In this document: piece by piece, positions 1 to 9,405 of the stretch
How positions within the stretch are numbered: position 1 is the first letter of the stretch
Layout: each line of letters opens with the position of its first letter
Source: an uncultured Ruminococcus sp.
GTDB taxonomy: Bacteria; Bacillota; Clostridia; Oscillospirales; Ruminococcaceae
Direction: 5' to 3'
Assembly: GCA_934435205.1 (NCBI GenBank)
Contig: CAKSAK010000001.1
Location: 248,001-312,000 of the forward strand
DNA length: 64,000 nucleotides
Notes under the pieces: model-generated
The model's input: the letters and a program-made list of their open reading frames with translations, nothing else
The model's database searches: none
Told to the model about the DNA's origin: nothing
Made by a program: the position numbers and the translations under genes

Positions 1-1
1 A

Positions 2-322
2 TCCGCCGCAAGAGCAGGTCTGCTTCACGATCTGTTTCTCTATGATTGGCGGGAGCATGAAAAGAAGAAAGGCGAAATGCCTCACGGAATGACACACCCA
101 AAGGTCGCACTCAACAATGCGAAACAGCATTTTGAGATAGGCAAGCGTGAAGAGGATATGATAGTCAAGCATATGTGGCCGCTGACCCTGAAATTCCCTA
201 AATACGCCGAATCTTACGTTATCGTGTGTATCGACAAATACACCGCAATGTTAGAAATAGGCTCTTATGTGGGTCAGAAAATGAAAGAAAAAGCGAAAGC
301 AATGCGAACAAAACAGCATTAA
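2..322 (+). CDS. HD-domain phosphohydrolase-like protein, 3' part only
   Basis: The frame is open from base 2 with no start codon in the window, so the N-terminus lies upstream; about 106 residues are visible. Near the visible start is RAGLLHDLFLYDW, whose His-Asp pair is typical of HD-superfamily metal-dependent phosphohydrolases. It is followed by a HMWPLT segment and ESYVIVCIDKY, where the later Asp would be another metal ligand. Family membership follows from these motifs; the substrate cannot be read from them. The gene ends at TAA 320-322 and is followed at once by a strong intrinsic terminator, so it closes its transcription unit. Confidence 0.7.
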   Translation, partial: SAARAGLLHDLFLYDWREHEKKKGEMPHGMTHPKVALNNAKQHFEIGKREEDMIVKHMWPLTLKFPKYAESYVIVCIDKYTAMLEIGSYVGQKMKEKAKAMRTKQH

Positions 323-327
323 GCCAA

Positions 328-358
328 AGCGGACAGGCAACCACCTGTCCGCTTTTTT
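328..358 (+). terminator. Intrinsic terminator of the HD-domain gene
   Basis: A perfect 10-bp stem AGCGGACAGG / CCTGTCCGCT with a 6-nt loop is followed by six T. It starts 6 nt after the stop codon. Confidence 0.9.
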
Positions 359-408
359 GTACTATCACATATAATCTGTACAATTTATCGTACACTATCA
401 AACAATTT

Positions 409-430
409 GTAGGGGCGAACATCGTTCGCC
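409..430 (-). repeat. Minimal copy of the dispersed GGGCGAAC palindrome repeat
   Basis: GTAGGGGCGAAC-at-CGTTCGCC, a near-perfect inverted repeat. It is one of nine copies in the window, all intergenic. Orientation is called minus because the plus copies read GTTCGCCCCTAC at their right end. The rest of the 323-663 gap holds only the two terminators and AT-rich sequence. Confidence 0.8.
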
Positions 431-598
431 TGTTTCGTTACAACACCTTATTACATCGCACAACAAAATAGAGCAACAAATCCCAAAACAAAGTTCGTCA
501 TCAAAGAAGATCATTAAAAAAAGTAAAGTCACCGAGCCACAAAGCAATAGCTATCCACAAAGATAGAGTAGCGAGGTAAAAAAAGAATAGCGAGATAA

Positions 599-628
599 AA
601 AAACGTCCCTCAGCGGAGGGACGTTTTT
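599..628 (-). terminator. Intrinsic terminator of the glg operon
   Basis: The hairpin core CGTCCCTC-AGCG-GAGGGACG is flanked by A-run and T-run, so it could work in both directions. It lies about 35 nt beyond the glgA stop codon, at the end of the minus-strand operon. Confidence 0.85.
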
Positions 629-663
629 CCCGTTTATCAGGCAAAATAAACGGATATTGGTGT

Positions 664-2076
664 TTAGTGAATATCGTTGTAAAGTGCAATGTAATCCTTA
701 GCGGACTTTGTCCAGCTGAAATCCTGCTTGAGCGCAGTGTTCACAAGCCTGCCCCACTTCATCTTGTCATCATAGTATGCCCTGGCTCTAACAACAGCGT
801 CAAGCATATCATGTGCGTTGTAGGACTTGAAAGTAAAGCCGTTTCCACCCTTGTCGCCTGCGTCATGGATACTGTCTCTCAAACCGCCCGTCTCTCTTAC
901 GATAGGTATAGTACCATATCTCAGAGCGATCATCTGAGCCAAACCGCAAGGCTCGCTCTGCGACGGCATAAGGAACATATCCGCACCAGCGTATATCTTC
1001 TTGGACAGCTCAGGTACAAAACCAATGGTCAGACCCACTCTGTCAGGATAACGATAGTGCATCTCGCTGAAAAAGTCCTCGTATATCTTCTCACCCGAAC
1101 CAAGTATCGCAAACTTGCAGCCAAGTCTGATGATGTCCTCAAATACATACTTGATAAGGTCAAGACCCTTGTGTGAAACAAATCTCGTTACAATGCCGAT
1201 AACAGGCTCTTTTCCGTGTGCCATGCCAAGCTCGCTGAGCAAAGCGTGCTTGCAAACAGCCTTGCCCGTCTTGTCATTCAGACTATAATTCTTAGCAATA
1301 ACAGGATCAGTTGCAGGATCATAAACCTTCTGATCTATTCCGTTGAGTATTCCGCAAAGCTTGTATTGCTTGTTCACAAGCTCCCTGTCAAGACCATGTG
1401 AATACCATGGGTCAAGTATCTCCCAAGCGTAGCTTGGTGAAACTGTCGTCACCTTGTCAGCCGTTTCAATAGCGGCCTTCATAAAGTTCACATCACCGTC
1501 ATATGAAAGCAAGTCCGTATGATAAAGCGGAATGCCCATAATATCGTTGATAAGTTCTAAACCATATTGTCCCTGATACTGAATGTTGTGTATGGTAAAT
1601 ACCGTCTTGATATCCTCATAACCCTGCTGATAGCGGTAGAAAATATCATAATAAACAGGAACAAGTGCCGTCTGCCAGTCATTGGCGTTTATAACATTCG
1701 GCTTAAAGTCGATGTATCTCAGCAGTTCGAGAACTGCTCTTGAGAAGAATATAAATCTCTCAGCGTCATCATAAAAGCCATACAAGCCGTTTCTCTGGAA
1801 GTAATACTCATTATCCAAAAGATAATAAGTCACTCCGTTCACAACGCCTGTAAAAACGCCGCAGTATTGATTTCTCCATGCCACCGGCACAGTGAAATTC
1901 GTAACATATGTCAGCTTGTCCTTTAGCTCCTGCCTGATGGAGCTGTAATAAGGTATCACGACTCTGCAATCGTGACCCTCGGCATTGATCGCCGCAGGCA
2001 GTGAGCCTGCAACATCAGCCAATCCACCTGAAGCAATAAAAGGCAAAGCCTCACTTGCAGTATAAAGTATGTTCAT
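664..2076 (-). CDS. glgA: Glycogen synthase GlgA (GT5)
   Basis: Transfers glucose from ADP-glucose to the growing alpha-1,4-glucan in the cytoplasm. At 470 aa it has normal GlgA length. The N-terminal Rossmann domain begins NILYTASEALPF and carries the nucleotide-binding loop as ASGGLADVAG at residues 15-24. The C-terminal domain has the GT5 signature SEPCGLAQM followed by RETGGLRDS. The usual first-loop Lys (KTGGL in E. coli GlgA) is Ala here, a substitution I also recall from other clostridial homologues. It is the last gene of the operon, 35 nt after glgD, and is followed by a terminator. Confidence 0.93.
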   Translation of the reverse strand: MNILYTASEALPFIASGGLADVAGSLPAAINAEGHDCRVVIPYYSSIRQELKDKLTYVTNFTVPVAWRNQYCGVFTGVVNGVTYYLLDNEYYFQRNGLYGFYDDAERFIFFSRAVLELLRYIDFKPNVINANDWQTALVPVYYDIFYRYQQGYEDIKTVFTIHNIQYQGQYGLELINDIMGIPLYHTDLLSYDGDVNFMKAAIETADKVTTVSPSYAWEILDPWYSHGLDRELVNKQYKLCGILNGIDQKVYDPATDPVIAKNYSLNDKTGKAVCKHALLSELGMAHGKEPVIGIVTRFVSHKGLDLIKYVFEDIIRLGCKFAILGSGEKIYEDFFSEMHYRYPDRVGLTIGFVPELSKKIYAGADMFLMPSQSEPCGLAQMIALRYGTIPIVRETGGLRDSIHDAGDKGGNGFTFKSYNAHDMLDAVVRARAYYDDKMKWGRLVNTALKQDFSWTKSAKDYIALYNDIH

Positions 2077-2111
2077 ATCCGAACCCTCTTTCCTAAGTCA
2101 TTGCGACCTTT

Positions 2112-3239
2112 TTATACAGAAGCTCCCTTTCCTACATACATAGGATACTGTGGCGAGCTTGTAAGGATGTGGTTTTCACAAATAGAAACGTTCTTGTCTG
2201 TGATAAGATAGTTAAGCTCAGCATTGTCACCAACAACAGTGCCCTGCATAAGGATACAGTTCTTGACCTTTGCACCCTTGCCTACCTTAACGCCTCTGAA
2301 CAGTACAGAGTTCTCTACCTCGCCCTCTATGATACAGCCGTCAGCAATAAGAGAATTTGATACCTTGCTGTCCAGATCGTACTTAACAGGAGCATTGTCG
2401 CTTACCTTTGTGTAGATAGAACGCTTTGGAACGAACAGCTTGCGTGCATTCTCAGGTTCAAGCAGAGCCATATTTGACTTAAAGTAGCTTTCAGGGCTGT
2501 TGAGCTTGCTGAAATAATTATCGTACTCGTAGATCTTTATCTTAAGCTCTCTGCACTTCTCCTGAAGAATATTTCTCTCAAAGCTTACATTTCCTCTAGC
2601 CATAGCGTCATTAACAGTTTCAATAAGGAAATCCATTGACATAACGAACACATTAAGGCTCGTTGTGCAAGTGCCGCTGATGTCAGGATTGATAAGAACA
2701 GAAGTTACGTTCTTATCAGCGTCAACGTTGAATACAGTTGAAGTCTTGATATCATCAGAGCTGTAAACGCCAGTGTGTGCAACAGCAGTAATGTCAGCAC
2801 CGCTCTCTATATGAGCCGCAACGATAGGCTTGTAATCAATATTAGTTACAACGTCACAGTCTGACAGTACAACATACTTAGCTCTTGAATGCTTGATAAA
2901 GCTCATCGCACCATAAAGAGCCTCGATCCTGCCTCTGTAAAGAGTGCTTTCAACGTTGCCGAATGGAGGCAGAATGTAAAGTCCGCCTTTCTTTCTGGCC
3001 AGATCCCACTCTCTTGCAGAGCCGAGGTGATCCAGAAGTGACTGATAGTTAGATTTTGTTATAACACCGACCTCGCTTATGCCGCTGTTTACCATGTTAG
3101 ACAGTGGGAAGTCGATAAGGCGGTATCTTCCGCCGAACATTACAGAACCCATAGTTCTGTTCTTTGTCATGTCGCCAAGAGTCGTGTCGTGCATATTAGC
3201 GAAAACAAGACCCAGTACGTTACCCATATTTACATCCAT
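2112..3239 (-). CDS. glgD: GlgD, ADP-glucose pyrophosphorylase regulatory-type subunit
   Basis: A GlgC paralogue found beside GlgC in many Firmicutes, where it modulates or assembles with the catalytic subunit. The nucleotidyltransferase fold is recognisable from GGRYRLIDFPLSNMVNSGI. The N-terminal phosphate-binding loop is degenerate: NVLGLVFANMHDTTLGDMT replaces the LAGGQGSRL of the neighbouring GlgC. A left-handed beta-helix follows at the C-terminus (SNSLIADGCIIEGEVENSVL). It sits 17 nt after glgC and before glgA. The missing loop suggests little or no catalysis by itself; this is inference. Confidence 0.92.
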   Translation of the reverse strand: MDVNMGNVLGLVFANMHDTTLGDMTKNRTMGSVMFGGRYRLIDFPLSNMVNSGISEVGVITKSNYQSLLDHLGSAREWDLARKKGGLYILPPFGNVESTLYRGRIEALYGAMSFIKHSRAKYVVLSDCDVVTNIDYKPIVAAHIESGADITAVAHTGVYSSDDIKTSTVFNVDADKNVTSVLINPDISGTCTTSLNVFVMSMDFLIETVNDAMARGNVSFERNILQEKCRELKIKIYEYDNYFSKLNSPESYFKSNMALLEPENARKLFVPKRSIYTKVSDNAPVKYDLDSKVSNSLIADGCIIEGEVENSVLFRGVKVGKGAKVKNCILMQGTVVGDNAELNYLITDKNVSICENHILTSSPQYPMYVGKGASV

Positions 3240-3256
3240 GTTTACTCGGTCCTTTC

Positions 3257-4459
3257 TTAGATATTCTCGTAAATTATTGCCTTAGGTGCAACAACGCTGC
3301 CGTCAGAAACGGTCAGATTATTGCCCACTACAGCAACGCCCCATGAGTCCTTGTCCTCGATAGTTTCAGGTCTTGCACCGATCTGAGCGTTCTCACCGAT
3401 AACAGTGTTCTCGCCAACGATAGCATACTCGACCTTTGCACCCTTCTTGACAACTGCGCCAGGCATAAGGATAGAATCCAGTATCTCAGCGCCCTCCTCA
3501 ACAGTAACGCCGTCAGAGATCATTGAGAACTCTACAGAGCCGTCGATAACGCAGCCCTCTGTTACCATTGAGTTCTGTACCTGAGCGTTCTTGCCTATGC
3601 TCTGCGGAGGCATAACAGGGTTTCTTGAGTATATCTTCCAGCTTGTATCATAAAGATCGATAGGAATATTAGGATTGATAAGGTCCATATTTGCTTCCCA
3701 AAGAGAGTCGATAGTTCCAACGTCCTTCCAGTAGCCGTCAAAACGATAAGCCACAAGCTTCTCGCCTGCTGCTCTCATGTCAGGGATAATGTTCTTGCCG
3801 AAGTCCTTTGAAGCTTCCTTGTCGTTCTCATTAGCGATAAGATAAGCTTTCAGCTTCTTCCATGTGAATATGTAGATACCCATTGAAGCAAGAGTTGAAC
3901 GAGGGTTCTTTGGCTTCTCCTCGAAGTCTATGATGTTGTCATCATCATCTGTTATCATGATGCCGAAACGTGAAGCCTCTTCCTTTGGAACGTCCAGAAC
4001 GGCGATAGTAGCGTCAGCGTTCTTAGCCTTGTGATATTCAAGCATCTTGTTGTAATCCATTTTGTAGATGTGGTCGCCTGAAAGTACAACAACATACTCA
4101 GGGTCATATCTGTCTACAAAAGCGATATTCTGATAAATAGCGTTTGCAGTACCTGAATACCAGTCAGCACCTGAAGCTGTCTGATAAGGAGGAAGCACAT
4201 GAACGCCTCCGTGTATTCTGTCAAGGTCCCAAGGCTGACCGTTTCCAATGTACTCATTGAGTACCAATGGCTGATACTGTGTCAGCACGCCCACTGTGTC
4301 GATACCTGAATTGATACAGTTCGAGAGAGGGAAATCAATGATACGATACTTAGCACCGAAAGGTACTGCCGGTTTTGCAACGCTCTGTGTCAGGGCATAC
4401 AATCTGCTTCCCTGACCGCCTGCCAGCAGCATTGCAACACATTCTTTTTTGTTGAACAT
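3257..4459 (-). CDS. glgC: Glucose-1-phosphate adenylyltransferase GlgC
   Basis: Makes ADP-glucose from ATP and glucose-1-phosphate, the committed step of bacterial glycogen synthesis. The 400-aa protein has the loop LLAGGQGSRL near residues 11-20, KYRIIDFPLSNC, YRFDGYWKDVGT, and a C-terminal beta-helix of hexapeptide repeats. The frame is open six codons further, to a TTG. ATG at 4459 is preferred because GGTGGG lies about 10 nt upstream and the protein then begins MFNKKE. Second gene of the operon, 35 nt after glgB. Confidence 0.95.
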   Translation of the reverse strand: MFNKKECVAMLLAGGQGSRLYALTQSVAKPAVPFGAKYRIIDFPLSNCINSGIDTVGVLTQYQPLVLNEYIGNGQPWDLDRIHGGVHVLPPYQTASGADWYSGTANAIYQNIAFVDRYDPEYVVVLSGDHIYKMDYNKMLEYHKAKNADATIAVLDVPKEEASRFGIMITDDDDNIIDFEEKPKNPRSTLASMGIYIFTWKKLKAYLIANENDKEASKDFGKNIIPDMRAAGEKLVAYRFDGYWKDVGTIDSLWEANMDLINPNIPIDLYDTSWKIYSRNPVMPPQSIGKNAQVQNSMVTEGCVIDGSVEFSMISDGVTVEEGAEILDSILMPGAVVKKGAKVEYAIVGENTVIGENAQIGARPETIEDKDSWGVAVVGNNLTVSDGSVVAPKAIIYENI

Positions 4460-4494
4460 AATTAATTCACCCACCAATTTTTATTAAGTCTATA

Positions 4495-6516
4495 TTACTC
4501 AGCCTTTTTGGCTGTGGACTTCTTAGTTGTTTTCGCCTTAGCGGCTTTCTTGACAGCAGTTTTCTTAGCCGCCGTCTTTGTCTTTTTCTTATCCCCTGCC
4601 TTTTTCTCAGGCACAGGTCTTTCCTCTTTCTTCACTGTGAAATACATACAGGAGAACGCAGGTATGTCGATACAAACAGACTGATCGAAGCCGTGCATCT
4701 TCTCATCAACAGCCTTTACAGTGCCGTTTGTGCAAGGTGATCCGTCAACAGAAGATGAGTTGAACACCTCTGTATAGCTGCCCCAGTAAGGAACGCCAAA
4801 GCAGTATGACTTTCTTTCCACAGGAACGAAGTTGCAAACCACGATGACCTCTCCGCCGTTTTTGTCAAAACGTCTGAAGATGATGATGCTCTGCTTGAAA
4901 TCGTCATTTGATATCCAGCTAAAGCCCTCCCAGGAGAAATCTCTCTCCCAGAACTGAGGGTGGTCAAGGTAGAAGTGATTGAGATTTTTTGAATAGTTGA
5001 GATAATTCCTGTGGTTTTCATACTCGTCCACCATGAACCATTCCAGACCGTTCTCGTAATCCCACTCTCTGAACTGAGCGAAATCAGCGCCCATGAACAG
5101 CAGTTTCTTGCCCGGGTGAGCCATCATATAAGCCATGAACAGCTTGCACTGCCTGAACTTATTGTCGATATCTCCACCGTACATTTTATTTACCAATGAA
5201 GCCTTACCATGCACCACCTCGTCATGAGAGATAGGCAAAATAAAGTTTTCAGAGAAAGCATAGAAGAATGAGAACGTGAGCATATCATGATGAAAAGCTC
5301 TGTCAATAGGGTCAAGAGCCATATATTTGAGCATATCGTTCATCCAGCCCATGTTCCACTTGAAGTTGAAGCCAAGACCGCCGTCGCTCGCAGGCTTTGT
5401 TACCATAGGCCATGAAGTTGACTCCTCGGCTATCATAAGGGTATTAGGGTTTCTTCCGAACACAGCGGTGTTAAGATCCTTGAAGAACTGAACAGCTTCA
5501 AGATTTTCCTTGCCGCCGAACTTGTTAGGCGTCCACTCTCCGTCACGTCTGTCATAGTCAAGATAAAGCATAGACGCAACAGCGTCAACTCTAAGACCGT
5601 CAACGTGATATTTTTCTATCCAGTAAAGAGCGTTTGAGATAAGGAATGACTTTACCTCGCCCTTTGAGTAATCGAAAACTCTCGTTCCCCAAGTGAGGTG
5701 ATCTGCCTTTTTCGGGTCAGAGTATTCATATGACGGACCGCCGTCAAACTCGAACAGACCTGCTTCATCTCTAGGAAAATGCGCAGGCACCCAATCAAGG
5801 ATAACGCCTATTCCCGCAAGGTGGAAAAGGTCTATCATTTTCATGAAGTCATAAGGCGTGCCGAAACGTGAAGTCGGTGCAAAATAGCCTATTCCCTGAT
5901 AGCCCCAAGAGCCGTCAAAAGGATATTCCGCCAGTGGCATAAGCTCGATATGAGTATAGCCCATTTCCTTTATATAAGGGATTATTGTATCTGCAAATCT
6001 AACATATGAGAAATATTTTCCGTCAGGACAAGCCTTCCATGAATTGAGGTGTACCTCGTAAATATTCATAGGACAATTGTAGATATCCTTAGACTTCTTC
6101 TCGGTCATCCACTTTTTATCGCTCCAAAGATAATCGTCGATATCGAAAACCTTTGTGCCAGTGTTCGGAGCGACCTCCATATGTGTGCCGTACGGATCAG
6201 CCTTATAATGGGTCTTGCCGTCACAGCCGTGTATACAGTATTTATATGTATCATAAGTCTGAAGCCCTGTAACAAAAGCCTCCCACACCTCTGAGTCGTC
6301 TATCTTCTCCATTGGGGTGGCACTTTCGTCCCAGTTATTGAAATCTCCCACAACAGAAATGCCCTCAGCGTGTGCCGCCCAGACTCTGAAATAATATCCT
6401 TCTACGCCGTCTTTCTCTCCCTTATGGCAGCCAAGAAACTTATATGTTTCGCAGTTTGTGCCATTGTGGAAAAGATAGAGCGGCAGTTCATAATCCTTTG
6501 GAATAATATCTATCAT
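4495..6516 (-). CDS. glgB: 1,4-alpha-glucan branching enzyme GlgB with a lysine-rich tail
   Basis: Introduces alpha-1,6 branches into glycogen. The N-terminal CBM48 domain (about residues 35-125) has YYFRVWAAHAEGISVVGDFN. The GH13 barrel carries DGLRVDAVASM with the Asp nucleophile, AEEST with the acid/base Glu, and ISHDEVVHGK. A C-terminal beta domain runs to about residue 628. The last 45 residues (629-673) are an unusual Lys/Ala/Thr tail with 18 Lys, resembling histone H1-like tails and absent from standard GlgB. RBS GGGAGG lies 9 nt before ATG. First gene of the operon. Confidence 0.95.
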   Translation of the reverse strand: MIDIIPKDYELPLYLFHNGTNCETYKFLGCHKGEKDGVEGYYFRVWAAHAEGISVVGDFNNWDESATPMEKIDDSEVWEAFVTGLQTYDTYKYCIHGCDGKTHYKADPYGTHMEVAPNTGTKVFDIDDYLWSDKKWMTEKKSKDIYNCPMNIYEVHLNSWKACPDGKYFSYVRFADTIIPYIKEMGYTHIELMPLAEYPFDGSWGYQGIGYFAPTSRFGTPYDFMKMIDLFHLAGIGVILDWVPAHFPRDEAGLFEFDGGPSYEYSDPKKADHLTWGTRVFDYSKGEVKSFLISNALYWIEKYHVDGLRVDAVASMLYLDYDRRDGEWTPNKFGGKENLEAVQFFKDLNTAVFGRNPNTLMIAEESTSWPMVTKPASDGGLGFNFKWNMGWMNDMLKYMALDPIDRAFHHDMLTFSFFYAFSENFILPISHDEVVHGKASLVNKMYGGDIDNKFRQCKLFMAYMMAHPGKKLLFMGADFAQFREWDYENGLEWFMVDEYENHRNYLNYSKNLNHFYLDHPQFWERDFSWEGFSWISNDDFKQSIIIFRRFDKNGGEVIVVCNFVPVERKSYCFGVPYWGSYTEVFNSSSVDGSPCTNGTVKAVDEKMHGFDQSVCIDIPAFSCMYFTVKKEERPVPEKKAGDKKKTKTAAKKTAVKKAAKAKTTKKSTAKKAE

Positions 6517-6577
6517 AATTCAGCCTCCCTTGTCTTTTTGTGAAAACCGCTGAATAATTTCGGTGTTTCATATTTAT

Positions 6578-6606
6578 ATTTTAATCTTTTTTGAACAAAT
6601 TTGCAA
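6578..6606 (-). promoter_or_regulatory. Probable sigma-A promoter of the glg operon
   Basis: On the minus strand, TTGCAA (6601-6606), a 17-bp spacer and TAAAAT (6578-6583). It lies about 60 bp upstream of glgB in AT-rich DNA; no stronger pair was seen between 6517 and 6758. Confidence 0.55.
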
Positions 6607-6758
6607 TAGTTTTAGTAGTTATTCTCGTATTCGCACATATTTCAACAGATAGTTTTATATATTTTGCACAATAGATTTTATATAATAACATAGAAAAAGT
6701 AAAGTCAAAGTATACAAAAGTAAAAATAGCATGCAAAAGTCGGTGAAGTCATTTAAAT

Positions 6759-9035
6759 TCATTTTCCGCTCTCGTCACGAAGTGAAATTTTTGCGGCAAT
6801 AATAGTTATATCGTCACGCCTGCCTCCAGTTCGCTGAGCAAGTGCCTTTGCACCAAGGGCTGTGACTATCTCCTGAGCGTTCATTCCGTTACAGCGGAGT
6901 ATCTCTCGTGCTGTAGCGTCCTCGACACCGTCTGAGGTCATAAGCAGAACGTCCCCGTCAAAGAGCTTAAGCTCGCTCACATCAGGAGTACACTCCGCAA
7001 GTATCCCGGCAGGAAAAGCCTGTCCGCCGATAGCTTTAAGACCGCCGTCACGGAAAAGAAAGCTTTGTGCCGCACCCGATTTCAAAAACTGCACCGTTGC
7101 GCCATTAAGCTCCAGCCGCATTATATCAAGGGTCGCAAAAGATTCCTCCCAGCCCTTAACTCTCAGCATGGAATTTATCAGCCTATGGGCTGTCTGCATA
7201 GACATTCCCGATCGTATGAGCCTTGTAACAAGACTTACGGAAAACAATGAATCCAGCCTTGCTCTTTTTCCTGTTCCCATGCCGTCTGAAAGAACGATAT
7301 ACTTTTCGTTGACGCTTGAATCAAAGACTTCAAAGCTGTCACCTGAATATTCGCCGCTTGACGAAGCTGAAAAGCTTTTTATGTCAACTGTGTATTTCGG
7401 TATTTCCGCAAAGGACATTCTGGTTATATTATCCACCTTGACTATCACAGGCATATCAAGGTCATAATCTATCATTTCCGAAAGCGTTGCTGTGAGCCTT
7501 ACAAGATCGCCCATGAACTGCGCGGTTATGAAAACGTCCACACGCTGACATAGGTTTTCGTCTATGTAAACGCAGGCTTTCACATTTGGATAGCCAAGGT
7601 TTGAGAAATGCTCCCTCACTCTTGCTGAAAGCTGAGAGTCAACACTTCTCACCTGACCTGCCCTGAAAGAAAGGTCGGATAAGATATCCTCCATGGAGGA
7701 AAGCTGTTCGCTCAAAAACTCACGCATTTCACGAACTCTCATGCTGTCGGCACGTTCTGCCACAAAGTCGGTATACAATTCATTGAAGCTTTTGCAAAGA
7801 AGCGACTTTCTCACACAGCCACCCAAATGCTTTTCAACATCGTCAAGGCTAAGGTTATTGTATGTACAAACTATGCTTTCAAGCTTTGAAAAGCTGTCCT
7901 CAAGCTGTACACTGCGCTTACTGCACACTGAGTACATATCGCAATCAGTACAAACAACAGATCGCACACGCTTTGACAGCGTAGCTTCCTTTGAGCGTTT
8001 ATCTATCGCCGCAGTGACCATTGTAAGCTGACCTCTGATACCGCCCAGAGTCCTCGAAGCCATGTTTAGCTTTGAAGAAGTGGTCTGCCCCACAAGGTCA
8101 ACGGAATTTTTCACTCCCACCACCTTTTTCGCCGCCTTTTTTATCACCGGGACAGGCAGGGCGATAAAAAGCACAGAGCCTATAAGCAGATCAGCGAACA
8201 TTGAAAATGTATCACCGTTCACGCCCATTGCCACAAGGCTCACAAGTGAGACCGCAAGGAAAACAAGCACTACCACAAGAGTGCCGAATTGCAGGAAAGC
8301 TCCGCAGATAAGCCCTGACGTGGCAAGCAAAAGTGTATTTCTCGCAAGTGACGGAGTACAAAGGAGTACACCGCAGGTGGTCAATGCGCCAACAACTGCG
8401 CCGCCTATATTTCTATACTTTCGCACTGCCATAAGCATACACAAAGTGCCTGCTATCCTGCCAAGGTTCACCACATGGAGCGGTGCGGCAGTAATGGTCG
8501 AGATAAACATTATATAAAGTATAGCTGTGAAAACTCCGTTTATTCCTGTAAGGTCAAAAACACCGCTTCGGTTTTTTTGACGTTTTACAGTCAGTGCGAT
8601 AAAGACCACACAGCCGCACATGAGCGAGCTTATCATTCGCAGTGAAGCCGTATATGTATCAGACGGCATTGCCACCGACATTACACAGCTAAAAAGAAGC
8701 ATTGCTCCTGTTGTGAGCAGCGACACGAAAATAGGGTCGTCCTTATGGTCGGCAGAGGGCATCACAAGCCTTACCGCCCCTATAACAAGTATCGCACAAA
8801 GCTGAACGATACCCTCCGAGAATGTTCCGCTTACAAAATATGCAAGCGCAGAGCCTAAAAACGCAGGTATCACATTAGTTCCCGAAAGCACTGCCACCGC
8901 CACGTTCATTGACGACGGGAAGCCAAGAATCTTCCCAAAGCTTGCTGCAAACGCTGCTGCCGCCGATAAAACAGCCATAAGTACATTCATTTTGCCTGAG
9001 GTATGAAATTTTGCCGTATGCCGTATTTTTTCCAT
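6759..9035 (-). CDS. spoIIE: Stage II sporulation protein E (SpoIIE), PP2C phosphatase
   Basis: In Bacillus, SpoIIE dephosphorylates SpoIIAA at the sporulation septum and so frees sigma-F in the forespore. This 758-aa protein is close to the usual 800 aa. About the first 310 residues are a run of hydrophobic membrane segments. A central regulatory region follows, with CTDCDMYSVC (a Cys cluster) and coiled segments. The C-terminal PP2C domain (about 540-755) has YIVLSDGMGTG, LLMTSDGVEDA and RRDDITIIA, supplying the metal-binding Asp residues. It is a single-gene unit, with AGGA 10-13 nt before ATG and a perfect 21-bp palindrome in its leader. Presence implies a sporulating organism. Confidence 0.93.
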   Translation of the reverse strand: MEKIRHTAKFHTSGKMNVLMAVLSAAAAFAASFGKILGFPSSMNVAVAVLSGTNVIPAFLGSALAYFVSGTFSEGIVQLCAILVIGAVRLVMPSADHKDDPIFVSLLTTGAMLLFSCVMSVAMPSDTYTASLRMISSLMCGCVVFIALTVKRQKNRSGVFDLTGINGVFTAILYIMFISTITAAPLHVVNLGRIAGTLCMLMAVRKYRNIGGAVVGALTTCGVLLCTPSLARNTLLLATSGLICGAFLQFGTLVVVLVFLAVSLVSLVAMGVNGDTFSMFADLLIGSVLFIALPVPVIKKAAKKVVGVKNSVDLVGQTTSSKLNMASRTLGGIRGQLTMVTAAIDKRSKEATLSKRVRSVVCTDCDMYSVCSKRSVQLEDSFSKLESIVCTYNNLSLDDVEKHLGGCVRKSLLCKSFNELYTDFVAERADSMRVREMREFLSEQLSSMEDILSDLSFRAGQVRSVDSQLSARVREHFSNLGYPNVKACVYIDENLCQRVDVFITAQFMGDLVRLTATLSEMIDYDLDMPVIVKVDNITRMSFAEIPKYTVDIKSFSASSSGEYSGDSFEVFDSSVNEKYIVLSDGMGTGKRARLDSLFSVSLVTRLIRSGMSMQTAHRLINSMLRVKGWEESFATLDIMRLELNGATVQFLKSGAAQSFLFRDGGLKAIGGQAFPAGILAECTPDVSELKLFDGDVLLMTSDGVEDATAREILRCNGMNAQEIVTALGAKALAQRTGGRRDDITIIAAKISLRDESGK

Positions 9036-9058
9036 TGCTTATCACGTCCTATGTTTCC

Positions 9059-9079
9059 AAAATGTAATAATTACATTTT
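9059..9079. promoter_or_regulatory. Perfect 21-bp palindrome in the spoIIE leader
   Basis: AAAATGTAAT-A-ATTACATTTT, 24 bp upstream of the spoIIE start codon. It could be an operator, or a weak hairpin in the mRNA leader. It does not match the Spo0A box. No regulator is assigned. Confidence 0.5.
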
Positions 9080-9234
9080 AGCAGGACTATCAAGCGAAAG
9101 GTGTCGCAATATGGGCTTGAAATTGAAATACTGACCAAATTTACGGACAGATCTCAAAGCCGCTCCCATACATCTTTTGAAAAAACACAATCAATGTTTG
9201 CGTAATAATTTTTAATTTGAGATATCCGAAGAAC

Positions 9235-9344
9235 GGGACGTCGCATTTCTGCTTGCAGAAATTGAGCCGCTCCCCTGCATTTTTTGTGCGTATCACGAAA
9301 GTTGATACAAATGCAGAAGTTTAACTGTACAAGAATATGTACAG
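9235..9344. repeat. Imperfect-palindrome repeat, copy A
   Basis: Starts with GGGACGTCGCATTTCTGC, 2 nt, then GCAGAAATTGAGCCGCTCCC (an imperfect inverted repeat). It ends with CTGTACA-AGAATA-TGTACAG, a perfect 7-bp palindrome at 9325-9344. The same two blocks recur in the same order at 9475-9560, so this stretch looks duplicated. Confidence 0.7.
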
Positions 9345-9405
9345 ATATTCTTTGGCGTTACATTGTTCAGCGCAAACAAAAATACATATGATTTGCAGCG
9401 ACAAC

